Notes: a model not told the origin generated them from the letters alone. Positions 11,101 to 20,661 are shown, counted from the first letter of the stretch. The stretch: 64,000 nucleotides of DNA from Diplonema papillatum (GCA_030068145.1 JAPJBO010000419.1:124001-188000); one strand, 5' to 3'. Numbers and translations: made by a program.

Positions 11101-11463
11101 ACCGGAGGAGTTCCTTCCGCGCCGGTGGCCCAGCTGGGGTCCAGTGTGGGGGAGGAAGTGGCCTGCGCCTTCTTCGAGGATCGGGTTGCGCCCCCGGCGG
11201 CGTGGCTGCCGCTGGACCCCTTCCGCGGCGCGCGGGGGCGCGCCTTTGTCGGGCTGTGGGGCTGGTGGCCCGCCGCAGCCTTCGGCTGCTTCTCGCCCCG
11301 CGCCCCGCCCCCCCCCCGGGGCGGCGCCGCCGCCAGCGACGAGGTCTTCCTGCCCCCCAGCTGCCGGCGCGAGCCGGTGCGGGACCCACTCCGGCTGAGC
11401 TTCCGTTCGAGGACGCCGTCGGCGTCCGGCGAAGCTTGCTTCGGCATTTTTTCGCCGGGCGGC

Positions 11464-11496
<33 letters not shown>

Positions 11497-13211
11497 AGCC
11501 GCAGCTCGGGGGAACGCCCGTTTTCGGTTTCCGCGGGGGTTTTGGAGTTTCCGCCGTTCGCTTCCCGGGGGGTGCCGGGGGGGTCGCCCTCTCCGTGCTG
11601 CGGCCGGTGCTCGCTTCTGTCGGGCGAGGAGGGAGCGGGGGTTTCCCGGGGGGACTGGGGGCCCGGGGCGAGCCGGCCGTCGCCGCGGCTGCTCGCAGGC
11701 GGTGAGGTTTGCGAGGCTTCGGCGCGGGTGTCGGTGAGGTCGCTGTGCAGCGAGTCTCGGCGTCGCCCGTCGCTCGGTCGGTACACCCGCAGGAACACGG
11801 CGTGCGCGATCCCCGAGTGGTCGGCGCCCGCTGCCGGCTTCACGAACAGCCCGCCGGCCGCGACCCCCAGCAGCGCGAACAAATCCTGCAGGTTGCGGCT
11901 CGACTGCGAAAACAGCGCCGCCTGGCCCGCTCCCGCCCCGCCGTCAACGTCCTCCTCGTCCGCCGCGGAGACACACCCGACAGACTCCCGGCGCCGGGTC
12001 CCCGGCAGGCCGTAGACATCCGCGGGCATCGCCCCCGTCGCAACCGCGATTTCGCTGTACTGCTGGATGACTTCGAGGAGGACGTCCATGCGGAACAGCC
12101 ACTGGAGCGCGAGGTTTCCGACGTCTTCGGAGAGGGCTTCGTGGTACTGGTGGAGGTTCGGGAGGTGCTGCGCGGGGACGAAGTGCGCGGGAATCTCGGA
12201 AGGATGGGCGGGAGCCGCCGCGATGGCGCGCTGGAGGGCTTGGCAGAAGGCGACGAGCCCAAACCGAGCGGCGCCGGGGAACGAAGTGGCCGTCAAAAAC
12301 CGCGATTGCGCGTGTTTCGCGGAGGCTGCGAGGGCCTTCGTCCCCAGCGCCGCATCGTCGGCGCCGGCGGACGACGCGAACGACGTCTGCCGGGCGGCCT
12401 GCAGCGGCGTTTTAGGCAGCGCCTCGTCCGGCGCCGCGAAGGAGTACTGCTGCACCGGGAACGACGGCGGCTTGGAGGAGAGGCGGCGGGGCGACACGGG
12501 TGCGGGAGCCGGTTCGGGGTCGAAGGCGAAGGACGACGACAGGAACGCGTGCAGCACCCCCGGGGACACGTCGGGATGCGAGAAGAGCGACGACGACAGC
12601 TTCGTGCCGTCCCCCAGATACACCGGGCGTCGGGTCCTCGCGAGGAAGCGCGTGAAGTCGCCATACGTCACCCGCGGCGCCGCCGAGGCTTGCAGCGCCG
12701 CCGGCGACTTCGGCGAGTGCGGAGTGCAGGGCGGGCCGTCGGGGAGGTTGCCCCGGCCTTTCGTGTGCAGAAAAGCCTCACACAGCTCGTCGAGCACGGA
12801 GGGGGTCTGCAGGAGCTTCAAGTAGCGGTGCAGCAGCGCGGTCGCCTCCGCCCGCGATACCGGCAGCCGGGGGACCGGTTTGTGGACGGACTGCCGGCGA
12901 GCCGAACTTTTGAAGCTGCCACTGTTGAGCCGCTTCCGGCTGAGTTCGGTGCCCAGGTGCGAGGCCCGCCGCGGGTCAGCCTCCATCGAGCCGGCGTCGT
13001 CGGTGCTCTCCTCGCCGTCCTCCGTCACGACGCCCCAGTCTGCGTCCTCGACGGACGCAAACAACCCGCCTTCGGTCTCATCCTCCCCTCCCGCCGCGTG
13101 GTGCTCCGCCTCCCCCTTGGCGGGGCTCGTAGCCGCCGGCATCAGCGTCCTCGGCGCCCTCTTCCCGACTTTCGCTTTCGGTTTCGCATCGTTGCTGCAA
13201 CATGCCCCCAT
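8174..13211 (-). CDS. Large multi-exon gene, exon 1 (N-terminal 1,679 codons)
   Basis: ATG at 13211-13209 gives MGACCSND, a classic N-myristoylation site (Gly2, Ser6) with Cys4/Cys5 for palmitoylation. The product is therefore probably membrane-tethered (family knowledge, not seen). Visible along the exon: helical blocks near residues 105-200 (SRAEATALLHRYLKLLQTPS), an 11-Gln run near residue 570 encoded by CTG/CAG repeats at 11466-11500, Pro/Arg-rich linkers, poly-Gly near 1210, an Asn/Ser/Asp-rich tract near 1250-1355, then more helical sequence. The donor GTATGC starts at 8173 and leaves one nt of a split codon. With exons 2 and 3 the protein would be 2,356 aa. No known domain identified. 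The plus strand carries a 1,164-codon open shadow frame with no merit of its own. Confidence 0.85.
9145..9460 (-). repeat. Trinucleotide tract encoding Asn-rich region
   Basis: Imperfect AAC/AAT-type repeats on the coding strand with two longer repeated peptide units (DVSNSNH...). Likely prone to length change. It stays in frame. Confidence 0.85.
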
Positions 13212-13380
13212 GAGGGGGTGGCGGCGGAGGGATGTGTTGCGGCACCGCTGCTCTTTTTTCTTGCGTGTTGTCCTTTTCTTTTTTTCTTTTTATCCGATGA
13301 CGCCTGGCCCTGGGGTTGTGTGTGTTTGGAATTCAATGATGGGTAACACCTGATGCGGAGTATAGCCCAGGTTTAGCTAC

Positions 13381-13690
13381 TTTACGTTACGGCTGAAGCT
13401 CCTGCCGGCTGCTCGTGGTGGTCACGCGCTGTTCGGAATTGTAGCCTGAATTGGTTCAGGCTTCCTGCTTCGTGCGCCGGGTGATGCTGGTTGCAGCATG
13501 TATCCGGGGGAAGATGCCTCCTTTTACACGTGGTGCAGCGGCGGGCGTCGTGCTTTTCGCATTTCGCCGCCGCATTCCCTGATCGTCTCGCCGGTCGAGA
13601 TCGCTGGCTGCTTGCGGTCCTCGCCTGCTCTCTTCCCTTCCACTCCGCTGTCTCCTTCCAAGTAGCATCGTATACGCGTTTATCCGGGTT
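13381..13690 (-). pseudogene. Fragment with CxxH-CxxC-CC..HH zinc module
   Basis: A minus frame contains CEKHDARRCTTCKRRHLPPD and then TCCNQHHPAHE, the same spacing of Cys and His as the modules of the ORF at 14.5-15.6 kb (CATHHKGKCAVC...ACCRHHH). It is followed by a stop at about 13382 and preceded by a GT microsatellite, so only one module is present. Probably a relic of a second copy of the same element. Confidence 0.45.
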
Positions 13691-13700
13691 GTGTGTGTCA

Positions 13701-13701
13701 C

Positions 13702-13748
<47 letters not shown>
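13701..13748. repeat. (GT)n microsatellite
   Basis: About 23 GT units. Confidence 0.98.
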
Positions 13749-13750
<2 letters not shown>

Positions 13751-13799
13751 AAATCCAGGGGTTTGAGTGGGTAACGGCTGAAACGAAGTATAGCCCACT

Positions 13800-14335
13800 T
13801 GTCACTTTCACCAGTCAGCTTTGAGTTTCCGACACGCTGCTTTTGGGTCCTGTGACTCCTCTCCGAAGGATGGGTGGATCCCTCGGGGGACGGATAGAGC
13901 GCGGGAGGCTGTCAGCTTCTCCATCCGGCACTCGGCTCAAGACTTCTGTGTTCATCTTGCGGTGTTGGCTGCACGGGGTTTTTGGCCCCGTGCAACAGCT
14001 GAGTGTCTTTGCACAGGCGGCACATCTCACCCGAGGATGTGGCAAGCTCTCTCTGCGCAACGAGCTTGGCCTGACTAGCTGTTCCAAACTCCTGGTGCAA
14101 GCACCCGTCATGGTCGGCAGTCGCCACCTGGGTCACAGTTTTGAGTCCTGTTCCGAGACTCGCTCGCACGGGGGTCTCGTTTATAGCTCGTTGTCGTCAT
14201 CCTCAGCGACTACCCATCAAGCAGGCAACTCCAGTCTTGACGACAACGAGCTCTTTGCATCCTCAGCGACTACCCATCAAGCAGGCAACTTCAGTCTTGA
14301 CGACAAGGGGGTTGAAGTATGGCTAAAGATAAAGT
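13800..14335. other. Unassigned; 60-bp duplication at its end
   Basis: No supported gene. A 60-bp-period duplication (14198-14307) starts at CATCCTCAGCGACTACCCAT. Confidence 0.6.
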
Positions 14336-14496
14336 GGTGTCACCTGAGGGGGTAATCTCAGGGCCGCCCACGTGATAAGCCGCTAAGCATTGAGTTCTTT
14401 TAAGTACATGAACCACATGGATTAGCATCCGCTAAGCAGTGTGAACTTGAAATGCAGGTACCACAGGGGTAAGCTTGCATTTGTCATAGGCTAGGG

Positions 14497-15594
14497 CTAT
14501 TTGAATACGTCGTCCGAGGACGATCTCAAAGCGGACGAGGACGGTGATAATAGGCTGGTGATACCCAGCTCCATTTTTTGTTTGTTGCGCTTTCGCGCCG
14601 GCTGTCCTGCCGAAGCAGTCGCTCGAGGGGGCGATCCTGACATGGATGAGGATGAAGTCGAGGTGGCAGGGCTGGTGATATCCAGCTCCATTCTCGAAAT
14701 GTTGCGCTTTCGCGCCGCGTGCTTTTTTCCGGGTTTTCCCGCCGGGTCATTCGGTGGTGTCGGGAGTCGGGCTCTTTTCTGCCCCTTTCTTGGTGGTGTC
14801 GCTCGGGCCGGCTCGGTCGGAGCGTGCTTTTTCGCCATCTTGGCCGCCTTTGGGGACGCTTGACGCGTCCTCTTCATGCGCGGTGGTGTCGTCGGCTTCT
14901 GTCGGCCCTTCTTCCGCGGCGTTGTTGGCTTCGGCTTAGCGGGGGCTGGCTTCGGGGGCGCTGGCACGTGGTGGCCCTTTTTGCAGCAGGCTGACGGCCG
15001 CCGTTCCGCTAGCGTCGGTAAGCCGCGGCAGTCGTCACACGGACCGCGGGCGTGTTCGCGGCAGTCATGGTGGCCGGCCTTGCAGCACGCTGTTGGCGTG
15101 TTGCACTCCACGCATCTCGTCATGCGGTGCCGGTCGCAGACCGCCGGAGGTAAGCCGTCGTTGTCGGCGTGGTGGTGTCGGCAACATGCCTCCACCGTAG
15201 GGCCGTGGTGGTGTCCGAGTGCGCGACAGACTGCGCACTTCCCTTTGTGATGGGTAGCGCACTTGGGGGCATTCTTCGTCGCCTCCGGCACTGCGTGTGG
15301 GAGGTGCAGGGGATCCGGGTTGGCCAGTGGCGCTCTGGGGATTACCCATCGCCGCGCTCTGTCCGTCCGCTCGGGCGGGTACGCCGGCGCTGTGCCGTAG
15401 CCGGTTTTCACCTGCTGCATGATGGTCGGCCCGGTTTCGGGCATGCGGTGGCGGGGCCGGGGCTGGAAGCCGGGTACGCTGCTCAGGCCTATGAACGACA
15501 AGGCTGTCGTTTTCGACTTGAAGTCGCCAGGGAGGCACTTGCCGAGTTGTTGTTGCACGGCCAGCTTGTTGATTGCGCTCAACATGCAGCGCAT
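14497..15594 (-). CDS. Zinc-module protein, C-terminal frame of the element
   Basis: 365 codons from ATG at 15594. After a short N-terminal part come three Cys/His clusters: CATHHKGKCAVC...ACCRHHH, CDRHRMTRCVEC...ACCKAGHH, and CREHARGPCDDC...ACCKKGHH. A Pro/Lys/Arg-rich basic region follows, then two related Ser-rich segments (RKRNISRMELDITS and RKRNKQKMELGITS). The look is of a nucleic-acid-binding protein with a repeated, unfamiliar zinc-binding unit. Upstream frames at 15579-16432 overlap it by 16 bp in another phase, so this may be the 3' part of a frameshifted gene. No family recognised. Confidence 0.6.
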   Translation of the reverse strand: MRCMLSAINKLAVQQQLGKCLPGDFKSKTTALSFIGLSSVPGFQPRPRHRMPETGPTIMQQVKTGYGTAPAYPPERTDRARRWVIPRAPLANPDPLHLPHAVPEATKNAPKCATHHKGKCAVCRALGHHHGPTVEACCRHHHADNDGLPPAVCDRHRMTRCVECNTPTACCKAGHHDCREHARGPCDDCRGLPTLAERRPSACCKKGHHVPAPPKPAPAKPKPTTPRKKGRQKPTTPPRMKRTRQASPKAAKMAKKHAPTEPARATPPRKGQKRARLPTPPNDPAGKPGKKHAARKRNISRMELDITSPATSTSSSSMSGSPPRATASAGQPARKRNKQKMELGITSLLSPSSSALRSSSDDVFK

Positions 15595-16022
15595 CCCGTT
15601 GGCCTTCTCCCGATGGTCTTGGCCGCCTTGCTAGGTGCCTTGATGTCGAGGCCCGAGAACAGCTCGAAGTCGATAGCTGCCTCTACCGCTGCCATGTCGC
15701 CATCCGATGACCATTCGAGGCCCGAGAACAGCTCGAAGTCGATAGCTGCCTCTACCGCTGCCATGTCGCCATCCGATGACCATTCGAGGCCCGAGAGCCA
15801 GTCGATCGCTGCCAGGAATGTCCTTTCGTCCCAGTAGCGTAGCCACGCCCAGGCCGGGGCGATGCGCCGGAACGGGAACTCGCGTTTCGCCGTTGGCATC
15901 TGCGCGCAGCGCTCCCAGGGGGTCGCCGCCTTACGTTCTAGCCATTTAACGCTGACCCGGCGCGCCCGCTCCGCCAGGATCTCTGCCATCAGGCCCGGCA
16001 AATTCCCGTGTCGCCGGCGTCA
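15579..16022 (-). CDS. Middle frame of the element gene, with 23-aa in-frame repeats
   Basis: Open frame after a TGA, with no early ATG. It encodes a Trp-rich stretch and two perfect copies plus a partial third of a 69-bp unit (15646-15790), FSGLEWSSDGDMAAVEAAID plus three residues. It overlaps the frame on each side by a few codons in a different phase. The simplest reading is one ancestral ORF broken by two frameshifts. Programmed frameshifting is the alternative. Confidence 0.45.
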
Positions 16023-16432
16023 CGATTCCGTGCTCCCGCAGGCAGCTCGGCCAGAGCCTCCTGTCGGACTGTGCGATCCCCGCGTACTCGGGCTTCGTGC
16101 GTTTGTTCTCGAAGGCCGTGCCTTACCGCGGTTCCCACCGGGCCAAGGGCTGCGGTCACTCGTTCGCCGTATAGGCGCCGGACTTCCGTCATCAGCGGCA
16201 TCAGGTGCGGCAGTCTCCCACAGGCGCTGTAGAAATCCGCGGTTATTCGGTACGCCGTCGCCGTCGCAGGGTGCGTCAAGTGGGCTTTTTCGAGGACTCC
16301 CAAGACTACTTCCGAGGAGCGCTTCGGATTCTTCGGCCCCCAGATCGCTAACGTTAACGCTGTCGCCAGCTTCTCCACGGCTTCAGTCGTAGGGGGCGCG
16401 AACGATATTCTCGCGAGAGCGGCGGGCAGGCG
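15989..16432 (-). CDS. 5' frame of the element gene, no start codon
   Basis: Open from a TAG in the right TIR to TGA at 15989. It reads as normal protein (EAVEKLATALTLAIWGPKNP, later YRITADFYSACG) but the only ATGs are internal. The gene is either truncated at its 5' end or starts by splicing from outside. Confidence 0.4.
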   Translation of the reverse strand, partial: RLPAALARISFAPPTTEAVEKLATALTLAIWGPKNPKRSSEVVLGVLEKAHLTHPATATAYRITADFYSACGRLPHLMPLMTEVRRLYGERVTAALGPVGTAVRHGLREQTHEARVRGDRTVRQEALAELPAGARNRDAGDTGICRA

Positions 16433-16467
16433 CTAAGCAGCGGCTGCCGGCTTATCCCGTGACACCT

Positions 16468-16891
16468 TTTAAATGTACGTTATAGAAAGAGTTGCGTTGG
16501 CACTCTTACAGGTTCGTTCCCTCGTAGCTCGCCGGGAACAGGCACTCCAGTGAAACTGGGTATGTACCGTTTCAGGTTTGGATTTTAGGAGCATTGCCTC
16601 ATGTGAATTCTGAGACCTATTTCTCCCACGAATGGTGAACCAGCTTTGGTGACCGCTGTTCCGCAGTGGATACATCGATATGTTTCCCGACTTGCGGGCC
16701 CGCGGCCAGTCGGCTACGGTTTCTTTTGTCACATTCTAAAAGCAAACGCAAAAGAAAACAAGAAGAACCGGCAACAAAAAAAGAAAGGGGACGAAACTGG
16801 CCTCGGAATTGGGCGAGAGAGAGAGAGAGAGGAGAAGGGTGGGCCCCCCCCGGAGGGAATTTTGCCCGTCACCTTTTTTTTTTTTTTTCGT
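16468..16891. other. Unassigned spacer ending in a polypyrimidine tract
   Basis: Contains an AG-repeat run (16815-16835) and a T run (16870-16889) leading into CGTTCTTTCAG, a good acceptor for the exon that follows. Confidence 0.5.
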
Positions 16892-16966
16892 TCTTTCAGC
16901 CCAAGACAAGCAATTTTTTGTGAGTGAAAAGGTTCCGGAACGCCTGCGGCCGAGTGGGCGCTGGCC
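16892..16966 (+). repeat. 75-bp direct repeat flanking the zinc-finger exon, copy 1
   Basis: Identical or nearly so to 17479-17553 (TTCTTTCAGCCCAAGACAAG through GGGCGCTGG). The repeat spans the polypyrimidine/acceptor and the first exon bases. Confidence 0.9.
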
Positions 16967-17460
16967 TGTCTTTCGAACGAGTAATCTGCAACGATCTCGC
17001 GGAAAGGGACCGGACAAAAATCCGGGAGTGGATGGAGGACCGGGAGATCTGGGACGCAAAGGTGAAAGAAGTTGTCGCGAACACACTCAAGAACGTCGAA
17101 GAGCCGCCGCGCAAAGTACGGAAGCTCATACGGCCCCGGGGGCAAGGCTCCGGACGACGACAGAAGACGACAACAACAGCTGCTGCAAGAAGACAACGAC
17201 GCATTCTGGCCCTTCGCTACATCGATGAACTGGTCTGCTCGGCGCCGCGGTGCCATGTCAAAGCCTGCGCAGAACACTGCATCAATTGTCATTTTCCGCT
17301 GACAGCCCATAATCCGCTGTACCCCACACTGAGATGCCACCTTTGCGAAAGGTACACCTCATCCGAATGCTGTCACGGCTTGACAGTTTCTGCTGCCGCC
17401 GCACTTGAATCGTTTGAATGCAAACACTGCTCCGTTTTACTCCCGTATCTGCGGGGGTGA
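16933..17460 (+). CDS. C-terminal exon of a Cys-rich (PHD-like) zinc protein
   Basis: The plus frame is open from just after an in-frame TGA at 16921-16923 to TGA 17458-17460. The start is uncertain: either splice acceptor AAAAG at 16932 or a non-ATG start. A charged helical part (RTKIREWMEDREIWDAKVKE) is followed by a basic linker. The C-terminal zinc module has C-x2-C pairs: CAEHCINCHF, LRCHLCERYTSSECCHG, FECKHCSVLLP. It resembles a PHD/RING cross-brace but the spacing is not exact. A diverged relative with the same ending (CKDCSVLLP) is at 55051-55264. Binding target unknown. Confidence 0.5.
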   Translation, partial: FRNACGRVGAGLSFERVICNDLAERDRTKIREWMEDREIWDAKVKEVVANTLKNVEEPPRKVRKLIRPRGQGSGRRQKTTTTAAARRQRRILALRYIDELVCSAPRCHVKACAEHCINCHFPLTAHNPLYPTLRCHLCERYTSSECCHGLTVSAAAALESFECKHCSVLLPYLRG

Positions 17461-17478
17461 GATGACAACTACTACTAC

Positions 17479-17553
17479 GTTCTTTCAGCCCAAGACAAGC
17501 AATTTTTTGTGAGTGAAAAGGTTCCGGAACGCCTGCGGCCGAGTGGGCGCTGG
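17479..17553 (+). repeat. 75-bp direct repeat, copy 2 (exon-start duplicate)
   Basis: Lies just past the stop codon of the zinc-finger exon, so an acceptor and exon start are duplicated downstream of the gene end. Confidence 0.9.
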
Positions 17554-17602
17554 CCGGCCCGGCGAAACAATGCGGTCAGCTGGTGTTTTTCTTTTGAAAA
17601 AG

Positions 17603-17966
17603 CAGGGGACTTTGGAAAACCCGGTTTCCCGGTTTCAGGAACCAGGTTTTTTCTGGTTTCGGTTTTTTAAAATTATGATTTCAAGTGGCCCCTGTACTGT
17701 ACAGTGACTGCAGTTACATGGCGCATCACGGTGTGTCACTGCAATTCGAAGCTTTTCACTTACCATCTCCGTAGTTTGATAGACGTGCACACCACCACCA
17801 CCACCGCAAGCTTATATCTCACCACCCCCCTCCGCCCCCTTGCTTGCGTGCGCGGGGCGACGGTTCCAGGCACTCAGACACCCATAGGCACCGCAGAGCC
17901 CCAAAACCGGGGTTCTGGCTGAAACCGGCTTTTTTGCTCGGTCAGACAAAGAGCTAAAGTCCCCTG
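17603..17966 (+). mobile_element. hAT-like MITE, 364 bp
   Basis: Termini CAGGGGACTTT and AAAGTCCCCTG are inverted repeats. Flanks are GAAAAAG on both sides. Same family as the minus-strand copy at 37410-37770. CAGGG termini with roughly 8-bp duplications fit the hAT superfamily. Confidence 0.7.
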
Positions 17967-17981
17967 GAAAAAGTGAGGGGG

Positions 17982-18271
17982 AAATACTCGACGTAGCTGC
18001 TTCGACTCCGAATGGAAGGGGGGAAATATAGAGGTAAGGGGCAAATACAATACAAACACACTCTGATTTGTTCTTCGCTTACACCACCGTGTGTTGTTTT
18101 CTCACTCAGGACTTTTGACCTGTTGTGTTTGTGTGATTTGTCGTGTAGGGGAAGACCCGCATGACCTCACGTCCGTTCAACACGTGGTTCGGTAGTTACA
18201 GCACTTTGGATCCCTTCTGTTCTTTGTCGGGCAGCATCGTCGAGCATTTCCTTTCAAGCTGGCGCTTATGT
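17982..18271 (+). repeat. Dsp-2 SINE-like copy with A-rich tail
   Basis: Starts GAAATACTCGACGTAGCTGC and ends GGCGCTTATG plus A-rich tract (18272-18303). Other copies at 38.7, 45.3 and 54.7 kb. Confidence 0.85.
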
Positions 18272-18409
18272 AAAAAAAAAAAGAAGAAGAAGAAAAAAAA
18301 AAAGGTGAAAGAAGAAAAAGAAGGAGAGGCCGGCCCCAGGGCAAGACTCAACCGCAGCATATTCGAACTTGAGTCGGAATCGGTGCGAGGGTGGTGATGG
18401 GCGCTGCGG

Positions 18410-18568
18410 TTATTCGGGTACATCCAACGAGCGCAGGGAGATCTTTCGCCAGCTGGCGTTTTTTTCGTGTCCGTTCAACTGTAGACGGTCCACCGCTGGA
18501 GATACATCGTCTATCAGGTCCATCGCGACCTTCTGGTAGCTGGCGATGTCTTTCAGGTTGCTTTCGGG
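18410..18568 (-). CDS. Orphan 3'-terminal exon-like fragment, 52 codons
   Basis: Open from TGA to TAA (18410-18412). The protein-like frame contains NLKDIASYQKVAMDLIDDV, then LNGHEKNASWRKISLRSLDV. There is no strong acceptor: CGAAAG is the nearest. Family unknown. It may be an exon remnant. Confidence 0.28.
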   Translation of the reverse strand, partial: PESNLKDIASYQKVAMDLIDDVSPAVDRLQLNGHEKNASWRKISLRSLDVPE

Positions 18569-18765
18569 TCACCGGCGATGAAGGCACCGGCACCGACACC
18601 CAGCAACACACAAAGACGAAGGTCACTGACCTCCCCCAGCGGAAAATACTCGCGGAGGGACTGCCTTGTACGTATTTCCACCCAGATTCTCTGCGCTACG
18701 ACCTCGCAAACTTCCACGCGGCAGATTCCGGCGTATCCGGAAGGGATGGACGGTAAAAACTGCAG

Positions 18766-18868
18766 CCGGGCGGCTGCTGGGGTCGAATGTACTACGTCAG
18801 AGGTGAGATGTAGTTCGTCGGATGACGAACTAAGAATGTCTTCGTTGACCGAGAACGAGACTGCATAG
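18766..18868 (+). CDS. Orphan 3'-terminal exon-like fragment, 34 codons
   Basis: Begins after acceptor-like AACTGCAG and stops at TAG. Acidic/Ser-rich tail (SSSDDELRMSSLTENETA). Low information; could be chance. Confidence 0.18.
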
Positions 18869-19360
18869 TGTGTTGCTCAGGGTAGGGTCGAAGGCCTGAT
18901 GATCACACCAATGCAACAAATTCGTAGTAACGAAGCCCGCGAACGGTGGGTGGTGACCCCTCCGAACAGCCTCCCTGGCCCTGGCCCACGCCTGATGCCG
19001 CAACCCCTTAACCCGGGCGGCGGCGCTTTTGGCGTGAGCCAGGAACCTCAAGGGGAGCAGCGCGAGAGGCATCATCCACGCTTCAAAGGCCCACACACTA
19101 ATGCAACAAATTCACAACGAGGGCATGGGGATCCAAGATCGATGCTGCCAGCCCCGGGGAAGAAGTCCGCGGGTCGCGTGTGTTGACAAACGACGCGAGC
19201 CGGCGAAAACCCGGGTTCTTTGAGGCAGACTGCGGGTCGGTAGGAGCAGCAACAGCTTTGAGAGGGCGGCAACAGACACCAGGACCCGCCCTCTGTCACG
19301 CCGAAATTTGTTTGTGCGTGCCGGTTGATCGGTTTTTTTTTTATTCTTCACTTGTATTTT
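18869..19360. other. Unassigned GC-rich stretch
   Basis: Frames are open on both strands across about 18900-19180, but none is clearly better. ATGCAACAAATTC occurs twice (18910 and 19100), hinting at an old duplication. Confidence 0.3.
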
Positions 19361-19787
19361 CAGGGATTATTCTAATCCCCGAAATTAGGGGAAATCATGG
19401 TTAAAAAGTCTGTAGCAATGGCCGGAAAGATTTTTTTTTGGGTCACCTACCTTAGGGGCCTAAGAACAATTTTTAATGACCTTAGGGGCCTAATCGGGGA
19501 CCTTTAGGTCCTCAAAATGATTTAAAAATTTGTTGCCCATTGGGAACTTGTGCCGAAAATGTACCACGTTGAGCGAGGTTTTTCTTGATGGCCTGTAAGC
19601 CTGGTATGCGACCTTCGTGGGGCGTGTTGCTGCTTCGCCACTTTGTTGTAGACCCCACTTGTGGGTCTTGCGGCCTCTAGCCTCCGTGTCACTGGCCTGC
19701 AAGAAACTCCCGTGGTTAAAAACCCTTTTTTAACCGGCCTGTTTTTTAGTGAAGAAATAATTTTTTAACCGCGCAGGATAATCCCTG
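19361..19787 (+). mobile_element. TIR element, 427 bp (CAGGGATTAT termini)
   Basis: Termini CAGGGATTATTCTAATCC and GCAGGATAATCCCTG are inverted. The flanks share TGTATT. A second copy at 31883-32362 has the same body. Confidence 0.7.
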
Positions 19788-19916
19788 TGTATTACCCTGT
19801 GTCATCTTCAGGCAAAGAATTCTGATCAACCACCAAAACACGCTGCCTGCGTATTTCTTGCACAAGAGGGCGACCCGCAAGCCCGCTGTTTTTCATGTAG
19901 CATGGCGCGCTTCGCC

Positions 19917-20092
19917 TGCCGGTCCATCCCCTCTTGCTAGACCGTGATAGACCGAAGAATACAGCACCGGGCAATTCGATGCAGCTCTAGGGACTAGAGA
20001 TGGACCTGATAGACCGTGGTGGACCGTGATTCACTGTGATAAACAGCGGCAGGCACTTCGATGCAGTTTCAAGAGATAGGGACGGACCGGCT
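19917..20092 (+). repeat. Dsp-6 dispersed repeat copy
   Basis: GGTCCATCCCCTCTTG through GGGACGGACCGGCTCAC. Copies at 27.1, 39.3 and 42.7 kb, and the core forms the 82-bp satellite at 45.8 kb. Confidence 0.85.
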
Positions 20093-20219
20093 CACACACG
20101 GAGAACGGGCTGTTGGCTTAAAACGTTGCGTTGTAGCGGATGCGCGGCAATTGAACTGCTGGGACGTGTAGGACGCTGCCGTTTTTTTCTGTCGACCTTC
20201 TAGGTGCTGTGTTCAGCCC

Positions 20220-20345
20220 TAGTAAGTCGTTACGTCGTGGGCGCGGTGCGAGCCGCGGCCCAGTCAAAGATGATGATTGCACCGATGGTGGCGCAGCCGG
20301 GGGCGTTCTGACTGGCGAACGAGACCGCCTGGCAGGCGATCTCTG
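20220..20345 (+). repeat. Dispersed repeat shared with 29.57-29.69 kb
   Basis: TAAGTCGTTACGTCGT, GGCGCGGTGCGAGCCGCGGC and GCGAGACCGCCTGGC blocks are shared. Confidence 0.75.
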
Positions 20346-20482
20346 ACTGACCGGCTGATTATCAGCCGGTCAGTTTTTCAAGAATTTGTTTCCGGCTGAA
20401 ATCAGCCGCGTTTTTCCTTAGCGCGAACACTGCCCCCGGATCGTCTCGGGTGACGGAGGGGGAAGGCTTGCAAGAAGAATGT

Positions 20483-20612
20483 GCTTGCAATGGCTGTGTG
20501 CTGAAGACCGCACTGGTCCCGTCTGCACCGTGTTTCGGTCCTTTAAGCCACGGACACATAAAGCGGACCATTACCAGCGCGGAACCGCAGGCAGGACAGC
20601 GGTGTGAGTCTG
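20483..20612 (+). repeat. Dsp-5 copy
   Basis: Contains GTGTTTCGGTCCTTTAAGCC and GACAGCGGTGTGAGTCTGG. Confidence 0.8.
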
Positions 20613-20661
20613 GTGACAGGGGGGGGCGGGCGGCCCCTTTCAGCAGTTTCTTCAAAAAGAA

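Larger units (their letters stand above)
14336..16467 (-). mobile_element. Probable TIR element carrying a broken zinc-module ORF
   Basis: The left side has GGTGTCAC, then CGTGATAAGCCG and CTAAGC. The right side read inward from the other strand has GGTGTCACGGGATAAGCCG and GCTTAGC. These inverted blocks bracket the only coding block of the region. A short sequence at 54384-54480 joins the left-end sequence (TAAGCATTGAGTTCTTTT through GGATTAGCAT) to the right-end sequence (TAAGCAGCGGCTGCC through GTGACACC), as an internally deleted derivative would. Target duplication not resolved. Superfamily unknown. Confidence 0.5.

Noticed and set aside
8211-11705. 1,164-codon plus-strand open frame
   Set aside because: Antisense shadow of the GC-rich exon 1; composition is Arg/Ala/Val biased and it has no acceptors or domains.
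15579-16432. Programmed frameshifting in the zinc-module ORFs
   Set aside because: No slippery heptamer recognised at the overlaps; decay by indels is simpler.
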